A stretch of 42,070 bases of DNA from an uncultured Faecalibaculum sp. (GTDB taxonomy: Bacteria > Bacillota_I > Bacilli_A > Erysipelotrichales > Erysipelotrichaceae): the NCBI RefSeq assembly GCF_910588395.1, contig NZ_CAJUPA010000021.1:1-42070 (forward strand). The letters run 5' to 3'. The notes beneath the pieces were generated by a model. The model did not search any database. It was not told where the DNA came from and worked only from the letters and a program-made list of their open reading frames with translations. The translations under genes and the position numbers were made by a program. Shown one piece after another: positions 8,583-16,248 of the stretch; position 1 is the first letter of the stretch; the number at the start of each line of letters is the position of its first letter.

Positions 8583-11500
8583 TTACCTGCCCATTTCGTT
8601 CATCGAAATCATCGAGAAGGACAGACTCTCCAGCACACCCGCCAGGGCATTGGCCGTATCCAGACTCGTCATGCAGGAAATGTTGTTCTCGGCAGATACA
8701 CGCCGGATCAGGAAGCCGTCATTGCTGGCCTGGTTGTTGGCAGACAGCGTGTTGATCACGAAGTTGACCTGGCCCGTGCGGATGATATCCAGCACATTGT
8801 TCGTGTCGCCTTCCTCCACCTTGTCCGCCTCATGCACAAACAGCCCCGCTTCCCGCAGCAGCTTCGCCGTGCCCTTCGTGGCATACAGACCATATCCGAT
8901 ATCGGAGAACCGTCTGGCCAGCTTCAGCGCCTCTTCCTTGTCGCCATCCGCCACAGTGATCAGCACAGCCCCGTGCGTTGGAATCCGCACGCCGCTGGCC
9001 ACCAGCGCCTTGTACAGCGCCTTTTCCAGACTCGTATCCGATCCCAGCGCCTCGCCCGTGGACTTCATCTCCGGACCCAGCACCGTATCCACACTGCGCA
9101 GTTTCGCGAAAGAGAACACCGGCGCCTTCACAAACACACGCTCTTTGTCTTCCGGATGATACCCGGGCACATATCCCTGCTCCGGAATGCTCTGGCCCAG
9201 AATCGCCCGGGTCGCCATGGCCGACATCGGCACGCCAGTGACCTTGGAAATGAACGGTACTGTCCGGCTGCTCCGGGGATTGACCTCCAGCACATACACC
9301 TTGTTCTGGCGGTCCACAATGAACTGAATGTTGTACAGTCCCTTGAAACGGAACCCCTTGCCGATCCGGATCGCATAGTCGATGATCGTGTCCTTGACCT
9401 CCTGGGAGATCGTCTGAGCGGGGTACACCGAGATGGAGTCACCGGAGTGCACACCGGCGCGTTCGATGTGCTCCATGACACCGGGGATGTAGACATTTTC
9501 CCCGTCGGCCACCGCATCGATCTCCAGCTCTTTGCCCACAACGTATTTGTCCACCAGGATCGGGGCATCGTGGCTGATTTCCTTCACCGCCGTGGCCATG
9601 TACTTGCGCAGGTCGTCGTCATTGTGGACGATTTCCATCGCGCGGCCGCCCAGCACATAACTGGGGCGCACGAGGACCGGATAGCCGATCCGTCCGGCGA
9701 TCTCCAGGGCTTCTTCCACCGTCACCGCGGTTTCCCCCTGGGGCTGGGGAATGTCCAGCTTGTGCAGCATGGCTTCAAACTCATGCCGGTCTTCCGCCCG
9801 GTCGATGTCCTCCAGACTCGTGCCCAGGATCTTCACCCCGCGGCGCACCAGAGAATCCGCCAGGTTGATCGCGGTCTGCCCGCCGAACTGCACGATCACA
9901 CCCTCCGGCTGTTCCAGATCCACCACCGTCATCACATCCTCGGTGGTCAGCGGCTCGAAGTACAGCTTGTCGGAGATCGAGAAATCCGTGGAGACTGTCT
10001 CCGGGTTGTTGTTGATGATGATTGCCTCATAGCCTTCCTGCCGCAGGGTTTCCACGCAGTGCACCGTGGCATAGTCGAATTCCACACCCTGGCCGATCCG
10101 GATGGGGCCGGAGCCCAGCACCACGATCTTGCGGCGGTCCGAGACTTCGCTTTCGTTTTCCTGTTCGTAGCTGGAATAGAAGTACGGCGTTTCCGAGGTG
10201 AATTCCCCGGCGCAGGTGTCCACCATCTTGAACACCGGCACGATTCCCAGCTCCCTGCGCCGGGCGCTGAGTTCCTCTTCGCTCATGCCCCAGCACCGGG
10301 CGATCCAGGCATCGGAGAAACCGTTGCGCTTCAGTCTGCGCAGCAGTTCGGCGTCGTCCTTCGCACCGGGAACCTGCGCCTGTTTCTCCAGGTCCAGGAT
10401 CACCAGCAGGTGGTCGATGAAGAACGGATCCATGTGGGTCTCGGCTTCAATCCGCCGGGGATCCCCGCCGTTTCGGAGATACTGGGCAATGGCGAAGATC
10501 CGCTCGTCATCCCGCTCGTGGATCCGGGACAGCAGCTCGCCCTGGGACATATCCATCATGTCCTTCTGCTCCAGATGATCGGTTTTGGTCTCCAGAGACC
10601 GGACCGCTTTCAGGAAGGACTCCTCGAAGCTCCGGCCAATGGACATCACCTCGCCGGTGGCTTTCATCTGGGTGCCCAGCTGCCGGTCCGCCCCAGGGAA
10701 CTTGTCGAAGGGGAACCGGGGGAATTTCGTCACTACGTAATCCAGCGCCGGTTCAAAGCAGGCATAGCTTGTGCCGGTCACCGGGTTCAGGATCTCATCC
10801 AGCGTCAGGCCCACGGCCAGCTTCGCGGAGATCTTCGCAATGGGATAGCCCGTGGCTTTGGAGGCCAGGGCAGAGGACCGGGATACCCGGGGATTGACCT
10901 CGATGACGTAGTATTTGAAACTTGCCGGGTCCAGCGCCAGCTGCACGTTGCAGCCGCCGCAGATCTTCAGCGCCCGGATGATTTTCAGACTGGCGCTGCG
11001 CAGCATCTGGTTTTCCTGATCCGTCAGTGTCTGCACCGGCGCCACCACAATCGAGTCACCGGTGTGAATGCCCACCGGATCCACGTTTTCCATGTTGCAG
11101 ACCACGATCGCATTGTCGTTGGCATCACGCATCACTTCGTACTCGATCTCCTTGTACCCCGCAATGGAGCGCTCGATCAGACACTGGTGCACCGGAGAAA
11201 TCTTCAGACCTGCCTCGGTGATCCGCCGCAGCTCCTCTTCATTGTGGGCAAACCCGCCCCCGGTGCCGCCCAGCGTGTACGCCGGACGGACCACCACCGG
11301 ATAGCCCAGACCCGCGCAGAAATCCACCGCTTCCTGCACCGTGTGCACGATCATGCTCTCCGGCACCGGCTCTCCTATTTCCTGCATCAGATCCCGGAAC
11401 AGCTCCCGGTCCTCCGCCCGGTTGATTGCCTGCAGGTCCGTGCCCAGGATCTCCACCCCGTAGTCCTCCAGGATGCCGTCCTGTGCCAGCTCCACCACCA

Positions 11501-11792
11501 GATTCAGACCGGTCTGGCCGCCCAGGGACCCCAGGATCGCATCCGGGCGTTCCTTGCAGATCACCCGCTTGGCAAACTCCAGGGACAGCGGCTCGATGTA
11601 GACCCGGTCCGCAATGGAGGAATCTGTCATGATTGTCGCGGGATTCGAGTTGATGAGCACCACCTCGTACCCTTCTTCCCGCAGCGAAGTGCAGGCCTGG
11701 GAACCCGCATAGTCGAATTCCGCCGCCTGACCAATCACGATCGGTCCGGAACCGATCACCAGGATCTTCCTGATATCCTTGCGTTTAGGCAT
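8583..11792 (-). CDS. carB: Carbamoyl-phosphate synthase, large subunit
   Basis: A 1069-residue enzyme, the usual length, making carbamoyl phosphate from bicarbonate, ammonia and two ATP. It shows the internal duplication of the family: KILVIGSGPIVIGQAAEFDY at the start of the first half and KIVVLGSGPIRIGQGVEFDY near residue 550 at the start of the second. Both ATP-grasp domains are visible (VRPAYTLGGTGGG; VRPSYVLGGRAMEI), each followed by a metal-binding EVNPR. The C-terminal MGS-like allosteric domain starts near residue 935 (HGAVLITVADGDKEEAL). It overlaps carA by 8 nt. Confidence 0.97.
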   Translation of the reverse strand: MPKRKDIRKILVIGSGPIVIGQAAEFDYAGSQACTSLREEGYEVVLINSNPATIMTDSSIADRVYIEPLSLEFAKRVICKERPDAILGSLGGQTGLNLVVELAQDGILEDYGVEILGTDLQAINRAEDRELFRDLMQEIGEPVPESMIVHTVQEAVDFCAGLGYPVVVRPAYTLGGTGGGFAHNEEELRRITEAGLKISPVHQCLIERSIAGYKEIEYEVMRDANDNAIVVCNMENVDPVGIHTGDSIVVAPVQTLTDQENQMLRSASLKIIRALKICGGCNVQLALDPASFKYYVIEVNPRVSRSSALASKATGYPIAKISAKLAVGLTLDEILNPVTGTSYACFEPALDYVVTKFPRFPFDKFPGADRQLGTQMKATGEVMSIGRSFEESFLKAVRSLETKTDHLEQKDMMDMSQGELLSRIHERDDERIFAIAQYLRNGGDPRRIEAETHMDPFFIDHLLVILDLEKQAQVPGAKDDAELLRRLKRNGFSDAWIARCWGMSEEELSARRRELGIVPVFKMVDTCAGEFTSETPYFYSSYEQENESEVSDRRKIVVLGSGPIRIGQGVEFDYATVHCVETLRQEGYEAIIINNNPETVSTDFSISDKLYFEPLTTEDVMTVVDLEQPEGVIVQFGGQTAINLADSLVRRGVKILGTSLEDIDRAEDRHEFEAMLHKLDIPQPQGETAVTVEEALEIAGRIGYPVLVRPSYVLGGRAMEIVHNDDDLRKYMATAVKEISHDAPILVDKYVVGKELEIDAVADGENVYIPGVMEHIERAGVHSGDSISVYPAQTISQEVKDTIIDYAIRIGKGFRFKGLYNIQFIVDRQNKVYVLEVNPRSSRTVPFISKVTGVPMSAMATRAILGQSIPEQGYVPGYHPEDKERVFVKAPVFSFAKLRSVDTVLGPEMKSTGEALGSDTSLEKALYKALVASGVRIPTHGAVLITVADGDKEEALKLARRFSDIGYGLYATKGTAKLLREAGLFVHEADKVEEGDTNNVLDIIRTGQVNFVINTLSANNQASNDGFLIRRVSAENNISCMTSLDTANALAGVLESLSFSMISMNEMGR

Positions 11793-12864
11793 GCCGTCCC
11801 TCCTTGTCCATCATGGCCACAAACTTGTCAAACAGATACGCCGTATCCTCCGGACCGGCACTTGCCTCCGGGTGAAACTGCACCGAGAACACCGGCAGGT
11901 TTTTGTGCCGGACCCCTTCGCAGGACCCGTCGTTCAGCGCCCGGTGCGTCAGCTCCAGATCCGTATCCGCCAGAGAGTCGATATCCACCGCGAACCCGTG
12001 GTTCTGGGACGTGATATCCACCCTGCCGGTCTCCAGATCCACCACCGGATGATTGCCCCCCCGGTGACCGAACTTCAGCTTGTAGGTCTTCGCTCCCGAC
12101 GCCAGGGAAATCAGCTGGTGGCCCAGACAGATCCCGAAAATCACCGTTTTGCCCATCAGCTGCCGTATCGTCTCAATGGCCTGTGGCACATCTTCCGGAT
12201 CCCCCGGGCCATTGGACAGCATCACCCCATCGGGGTGGTAGCTCAGAATCGTCTGGGCATCCGTGTCCCAGGGCACCACGATCAGATCGCAGCCCCGGCG
12301 GGAGAGCTCCCGGACGATTCCCAGCTTCGCCCCGAAATCCATCAGCACCACTTTGTGCCCCCGGTTGGGAATCGGAAAGATCTTCCCCGACGACACCCGC
12401 GCCACCTGATCATGCAGCCAGGGCGTGTTCTGAAGCTGCGCCACCGCCTGTTCGATATCCGTATCCGGCTTTGCCAGCATCGCACGCATCGTGCCGCTGT
12501 TGCGCAGTTTCCGGGTGATCGCCCGGGTATCCACGCCGTAAATCCCCGGAATGCTGTGGGATTTCAGGAAAGAATCCAGTGTTTCCTGACTCCGCCAGTT
12601 ACTCGGCGCCTCGCACAGATCCCGCACCACGAACCCGAACACCGCCGGTTCAATGGACTCATAGTCATCCCGGTTGATGCCGTAGTTTCCAATCAAAGGG
12701 TATGTCATCATGACAATCTGTCCGCAGTAGGAGTTGTCCGTGAGGATCTCCTGGTATCCCGTCATTGAGGTGTTGAACACCAGTTCCCCCGTCCGGAGTT
12801 CATCCGAACCGAAAGCCTGGCCGCGGTATACGCTTCCGTCCTCCAGAATCAGCAGTCGTTCCAT
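11785..12864 (-). CDS. carA: Carbamoyl-phosphate synthase, small (glutaminase) subunit
   Basis: A 359-residue class I glutamine amidotransferase subunit that supplies ammonia to CarB. The N-terminal CarA domain begins MERLLILEDGSVYRG and contains FNTSMTGYQEILTD. The catalytic cysteine lies in FGICLGHQL (around residue 245), and the His-Glu pair in FSVQFHPEAS. It starts 3 nt after the pyrC stop and overlaps the carB start by 8 nt. CarA placed in the pyr operon, with no arginine genes nearby, points to pyrimidine-linked expression. Confidence 0.97.
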   Translation of the reverse strand: MERLLILEDGSVYRGQAFGSDELRTGELVFNTSMTGYQEILTDNSYCGQIVMMTYPLIGNYGINRDDYESIEPAVFGFVVRDLCEAPSNWRSQETLDSFLKSHSIPGIYGVDTRAITRKLRNSGTMRAMLAKPDTDIEQAVAQLQNTPWLHDQVARVSSGKIFPIPNRGHKVVLMDFGAKLGIVRELSRRGCDLIVVPWDTDAQTILSYHPDGVMLSNGPGDPEDVPQAIETIRQLMGKTVIFGICLGHQLISLASGAKTYKLKFGHRGGNHPVVDLETGRVDITSQNHGFAVDIDSLADTDLELTHRALNDGSCEGVRHKNLPVFSVQFHPEASAGPEDTAYLFDKFVAMMDKEGRHA

Positions 12865-12867
12865 GAT

Positions 12868-14166
12868 TCAGCTTCCTTTCTTCTCTGTCCCTGTATCCTT
12901 CCACACCGTGCGTCCCCGGGAAACCGTTTCCAGGATCGTGCAGGCTGTGGGCCATGTATCAAAAGGGGTGTTGCTTCCCCTGGATAGAAATGTCCGTTTG
13001 TCGATGACGCCCGGGCGCGCTTCGTCAATGAGCACCAGATCCGCCCGGTATCCCGGCCGGATGTCCCCGGTGCCTTCCAGGCCGAAGCGTCCGGCAGGGG
13101 CGGTGCTCATCCAGTTCACCAGCTGCTCCAGACTCCAGCGGCCGCTGGCGACAAACTCTGTGTACAGAAGCGGAAAGGCCGTTTCCAGAGACACGATGCC
13201 AAAGGGCGCCTTGTCCATGGGCTGGCATTTCTCTTCTTCCGTGTGCGGCGCATGGTCGCTGGCAATGAAGTCCAGCGCGCCGGATTCCAGACCTTCGATC
13301 AGCGCCATGCGGTCTTCGTGAGCGCGCAGCGGCGGGTTCATTTTCCACATCGGGCCCCGGACATCCCGGTCCTCCAGCAGCAGATGATGCGCTGTGACCT
13401 CTCCGGTGGCATCCAGTCCGGCAGCTTTGGCCTGCCGCAGCGCTTCCACGCTTTCTTTCGCGCTGACATGACAGGTGTGATAGTGCCCGCCGGTTTCCTT
13501 CAGCAGGTCCAGATCCCGGATCAGCTGGGCGCTTTCGCAGGCGGAAGGGATGCCCAGCCAGCCCCTGGATGTGACAGCCGGGGAATCGTGAACCGAGGCG
13601 CCGGGCCGGCGGTAGGCCATGTCTTCCGTGTGGCAGGCAAAGAGAACATCCGCTTTCCGGGCCTGTTCCAGTGCCCGGCGCATGACCTCTTTGCTGGCGA
13701 CCCCCACGCCGTCATCCGAGAACCACCGGATGCCCAGTTCCTTCATGGCTTTGTAATCTGTGGGTGTTTTTCCGGCTTCATCGAGAGTGATCGTGCCGTA
13801 GGGCAGCACCCGCACCAGACCCTTTTCTTCCAGCAGCTCCTGGTATGGGCCGGCGGTTTCCGGCTTGCTGGGAAAAGGCAGCACATTGGGCATGGCGAAA
13901 ATGGTGGTGAAGCCGCCATGAGCCGCGGCTGCGGTGCCGGTGGCTATGGTTTCCTTGGCTTCGCGTCCCGGTTCCCGCAGATGAACGTGCACATCCACCA
14001 GACCGGGGATCAGAGTCAGCCCCTGTGCATCTGTGACGATGGTGTCTTTGTCCGCGGGCAGATCCTGCCCCACAGCCAGGATAGTGTCGTCAAAGAGGAC
14101 ATCGGTCTGGATGCGTCTGCCTTCCGATATCACCGACGCGTTTTTTATCAGTCGCTTTCGTGTCAT
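12868..14166 (-). CDS. pyrC: Dihydroorotase
   Basis: A 432-residue amidohydrolase closing carbamoyl-aspartate to dihydroorotate. The zinc-binding HVHLREPG motif (near residue 60), the second metal site in YHTCHVSA and EVTAHHLLL, and the catalytic ASDHAPHT are all present, placing it in the longer class I (Bacillus-type) dihydroorotases. GAAGGGG lies just before the ATG. It starts 19 nt after pyrB and ends 3 nt before carA. Confidence 0.96.
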   Translation of the reverse strand: MTRKRLIKNASVISEGRRIQTDVLFDDTILAVGQDLPADKDTIVTDAQGLTLIPGLVDVHVHLREPGREAKETIATGTAAAAHGGFTTIFAMPNVLPFPSKPETAGPYQELLEEKGLVRVLPYGTITLDEAGKTPTDYKAMKELGIRWFSDDGVGVASKEVMRRALEQARKADVLFACHTEDMAYRRPGASVHDSPAVTSRGWLGIPSACESAQLIRDLDLLKETGGHYHTCHVSAKESVEALRQAKAAGLDATGEVTAHHLLLEDRDVRGPMWKMNPPLRAHEDRMALIEGLESGALDFIASDHAPHTEEEKCQPMDKAPFGIVSLETAFPLLYTEFVASGRWSLEQLVNWMSTAPAGRFGLEGTGDIRPGYRADLVLIDEARPGVIDKRTFLSRGSNTPFDTWPTACTILETVSRGRTVWKDTGTEKKGS

Positions 14167-14185
14167 TCTTTCCCCTTCTTTCCTG

Positions 14186-15127
14186 TCATTTCTTCTGCTC
14201 CCGGGCAGCCTTGTGCCCGTCGCAGCCGGTTTCGCTCTCCTTGAACGGCGGATAGCCGAAGGCCCGTTTCAGGACCGCTTTCCGGATCAGGACACCGTTG
14301 GACATCTGCCGGAAAATGCGGCTCTGGGGCGCTTCCACCAGGCGGGAGTCAATTTCCACATCCCGGTTCACCGGTGCCGGATGCATGATGATGGCACCGG
14401 GTTTCATCCGGGCAGCCCGTTCCATGGTCAGACCGTACCGGGTGAGATATTCCCGGTTGGGCATGTCGGCCATGGCACCGCGTTCCTTCTGGATCCGCAG
14501 CATCATGACCACATCCGCCCATTCCACTGCCTGGTCGAAATCCATCACCGGATACCCGGGGCGGCGCCACTGCTCCGGTCCGGCGAAACGGACATCCGCC
14601 CCCAGCCGGTCCAGAGCTTCTTTGTTGCTGGCAGCGACCCGGGAGTGCTGAATGTCTCCGCAGATCACCACTTTGAGGCCCTCAAAAGAGCCGAATTCCT
14701 CCCACATGGTGTACAGATCCAGCAAACACTGGGTGGGGTGATCCCCGGCTCCGTCTCCGGCGTTGAGAATGGGAATGGAGATATCCCGGAGCCGTTCGTA
14801 GTACCGGTCGTCCGGATGGCGGATCACCAGCACTTTGTAGCCGATGGCTTCGAAGGTCCGGGCTGTGTCATACAGGGATTCTCCCTTGGTGACGCTGGAG
14901 CTGGAGGCGGAAAAGTCCGAGACTTTGCACCCCAGCTGAAATTCGGCGCTTTCGAAGGAGAAGTGGGTCCGGGTGGAAGGCTCAAAAAAAAGATTAGCCA
15001 CCAGCGCGTTGACGGCTGGCAAATGCCAATCTTTTTGGGAACTATTAAAAATTCTTGCCTCCTGGAGGATTTGCAGGATTTCGTGTACGGACAGGTCCCG
15101 CACAGACAACAGTGAAAGTTTGTTCAT
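14186..15127 (-). CDS. pyrB: Aspartate carbamoyltransferase, catalytic chain
   Basis: A 313-residue enzyme joining carbamoyl phosphate and aspartate, first committed step of the pathway. The carbamoyl-phosphate site FFEPSTRTHFSFE is near residue 50; RHPDD, GDGAGDHPTQ and HPAPVNRD follow. There is no pyrI, so it should be the unregulated trimer typical of Firmicutes. First gene of the operon. AGAGAGG ends 6 nt before the ATG and overlaps a PyrR-like site (15140-15153). The C-terminus carries a polar tail after FKESETGCDG. Confidence 0.96.
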   Translation of the reverse strand: MNKLSLLSVRDLSVHEILQILQEARIFNSSQKDWHLPAVNALVANLFFEPSTRTHFSFESAEFQLGCKVSDFSASSSSVTKGESLYDTARTFEAIGYKVLVIRHPDDRYYERLRDISIPILNAGDGAGDHPTQCLLDLYTMWEEFGSFEGLKVVICGDIQHSRVAASNKEALDRLGADVRFAGPEQWRRPGYPVMDFDQAVEWADVVMMLRIQKERGAMADMPNREYLTRYGLTMERAARMKPGAIIMHPAPVNRDVEIDSRLVEAPQSRIFRQMSNGVLIRKAVLKRAFGYPPFKESETGCDGHKAAREQKK

Positions 15128-15132
15128 CTTGT

Positions 15133-15153
15133 ACCTCTCTGCTTCTCTGGATT
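15133..15153 (-). promoter_or_regulatory. Possible PyrR-binding site over the pyrB ribosome binding site
   Basis: On the minus strand 15153-15140 reads AATCCAGAGAAGCA, matching 12 of 14 positions of the PyrR-binding consensus ARUCCNGNGAGGYU as I remember it. It is followed directly by AGAGAGG, the pyrB ribosome binding site. This suggests translational control, as described for PyrR in some actinobacteria, rather than a terminator switch. One of the two upper stem C-G pairs is lost here and no pyrR gene is in the window. Confidence 0.35.
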
Positions 15154-15253
15154 ACAGGCGTGAATCTGTATGCTTCTTTATCCGGATTATTGTATAGAGA
15201 AAGATTTCCGGTTGCAAGACTTGATTTTTGTACGGGATGCAGTTCAGGTGATT

Positions 15254-15300
15254 TCAGCCAGTTGCCTGAGCAGCCGCAGACTGTTCAGGGAACACGCTGA
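15254..15300. repeat. 47-bp palindromic element, copy 1 (in the pyr leader)
   Basis: Imperfect palindrome starting TCAGCCAGTTGCC and ending GGGAACACGCTGA, with 22-base arms around GCA. Same family as 16037-16083, 18120-18166 and 18241-18287. It lies about 130 bp before pyrB and would be transcribed as part of the operon leader if the promoter is further upstream. Confidence 0.7.
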
Positions 15301-15434
15301 GTCTTTTCGTTTGTGCCGATATCCTATATTTTTCCAGAAATTGTATTTTTTCATGAAACTCATTCATTACAATAAGATGAATTGCACATATTTGGATAAT
15401 TCGCAGAACTTGTCTGTTATGGTCTATCTGATTT

Positions 15435-15443
15435 TGTTATAAT
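15435..15443 (+). promoter_or_regulatory. Extended -10 promoter of the small membrane peptide
   Basis: TGTTATAAT is a perfect extended -10 (TGn plus TATAAT at 15438-15443), about 100 bp before the peptide start. No good -35 is seen at the normal distance, which extended -10 promoters tolerate. Confidence 0.6.
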
Positions 15444-15540
15444 TTAACCGCAGTCATCAATACGCTGATGTGCCTGTTTCTTCCTGATTCGAGGAATCCT
15501 TTCCGATCGGTCCGTGAATGCAGACTGGGAAGGAGGATGC

Positions 15541-15723
15541 ATGGATTTTTATACGATTGTTCAGCTGCTGGCCAATCTCTGTGTCATCGCAGATTTTCTC
15601 TGGCAGCATAACCGGATCCTTGGAGCCGGTCGAACCGCTATAACGATTCAGATCTCGATCATCCGGGAAACGAAAAAGCACGATCAGTGTAGCCGCACCG
15701 ACCGTGCTTCGGATGATCGTTAG
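15541..15723 (+). CDS. Small membrane peptide, candidate type I toxin
   Basis: Sixty residues starting MDFYTIVQLLANLCVIADFL: a hydrophobic helix from residue 3 to about 21, then a charged tail ending KKHDQCSRTDRASDDR. AGGAGG (15531-15536) lies 4 nt before the ATG; a GTG at 15514 gives a longer version. An extended -10 promoter lies upstream (15435-15443) and an intrinsic terminator downstream (15852-15880), so it is a single transcript with long untranslated ends, as in the txpA/bsrG-like and holin-like toxin families. The 3' end is covered by a convergent RNA with its own promoter. No sequence relative is recognised with certainty; the call rests on layout, size and membrane helix. Confidence 0.6.
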   Translation: MDFYTIVQLLANLCVIADFLWQHNRILGAGRTAITIQISIIRETKKHDQCSRTDRASDDR

Positions 15724-15771
15724 ATCATCATAACTTCTTAAGCAGCACATCGGTTGATGACCGCTGTCTGT
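15672..15771 (-). ncRNA. Candidate antisense antitoxin RNA
   Basis: A promoter on the minus strand (15778-15805) should start transcription near 15771. The RNA ends at a hairpin formed by AAGCACG (plus 15676-15682) and CGTGCTT (15703-15709), with a T5 run on the minus strand at 15677-15673. The product would be about 100 nt and complementary to the last 50 or so bases of the peptide gene and its 3' untranslated region. This is the convergent antisense layout of type I antitoxins such as RatA or SR4. Confidence 0.6.
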
Positions 15772-15777
15772 ATCTTC

Positions 15778-15805
15778 ATTATATCGGTTTACTGATATCT
15801 TGCAA
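15778..15805 (-). promoter_or_regulatory. Promoter of the antisense RNA
   Basis: On the minus strand: TTGCAA (plus 15800-15805), 16-base spacer, TATAAT (plus 15778-15783). Both boxes are close to or match the sigma-A consensus, and no gene start lies downstream, only the short antisense RNA and its terminator. Confidence 0.75.
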
Positions 15806-15851
15806 GAGACAGACCAGGCCGCAGGATTCTTCGAATCAGAGGCCTAGCCTG

Positions 15852-15880
15852 GGACCTGCCAGTCATGGCAGGTCCTTTTT
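15852..15880 (+). terminator. Terminator of the candidate toxin mRNA
   Basis: GGACCTGCC (15852-15860), loop AGTCAT, GGCAGGTCC (15867-15875), then TTTTT. A nested hairpin AGGCC...GGCCT (15816-15845) lies just before it. Confidence 0.85.
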
Positions 15881-15982
15881 ACTGCTGTTCGTGGAATACT
15901 CTCTTTCAACTCTTGTAGACGCACTGTTTGCTTTTGCAGCGTGCAGGATGAACAGCTTTGTCTGTCCATCCTGCTGGCTGTA

Positions 15983-16036
15983 AAAAAGCACGATCAGTGT
16001 AGCAGCACCGACCGTGCTTCGGATGATCGTTAGATC
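15983..16036 (+). repeat. Second copy of the toxin 3' end / antitoxin terminator
   Basis: 54 bases identical but for one to 15673-15726. The same frame is kept (KKHDQCSSTDRASDDR then stop), but upstream there is no membrane helix and no start, and downstream the antitoxin promoter is missing: the palindromic element at 16037 begins exactly where the homology ends. A separate hairpin, CAGGATGAACAG/CTGTCCATCCTG, lies at 15944-15973. The stretch 15881-16201 has no gene. Confidence 0.75.
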
Positions 16037-16083
16037 TCAGCCAGTTACCCGAACAACCGCAGGTTGTTCAGGCAACACGCTGA
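16037..16083. repeat. 47-bp palindromic element, copy 2
   Basis: Starts TCAGCCAGTTACCCGAACA and ends TTCAGGCAACACGCTGA, core GAACAACC-GCA-GGTTGTTC. It abuts the truncated toxin copy and is followed by about 120 bases shared with the region after 18287. Confidence 0.75.
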
Positions 16084-16201
16084 GATGTTTCGCTTACAGC
16101 CTGCAAACCAGAGATCTCACCGGAATCTGTCAGCTATGGCGGATTCCATTTTTCAGTTTTGTCAGACCCGGATTTGTCCGTCACGCTGCAGCATGCCCCG
16201 G

Positions 16202-16248
16202 TCAGCGGGCAGAATGTCCAGCCGCCGGCTGTTCATTCCGCTGGGTGA
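16202..16248. repeat. Palindromic element overlapping the ATPase 3' end
   Basis: Begins TCAGCGGGCAGAATG and ends CATTCCGCTGGGTGA. It forms a hairpin and shares sequence with 18382-18426. Its first three bases are the reverse complement of the TGA stop of the ATPase gene. Confidence 0.7.

Noticed and set aside
8832..12014. 1060-codon open frame on the plus strand opposite carB and carA
   Set aside because: It is antisense to two fully conserved genes, is rich in His/Arg/Gln as expected of a GC-rich shadow frame, and has no recognisable domain. The same holds for 866-2500, 7259-8755, 11779-12768 and 18553-20229.
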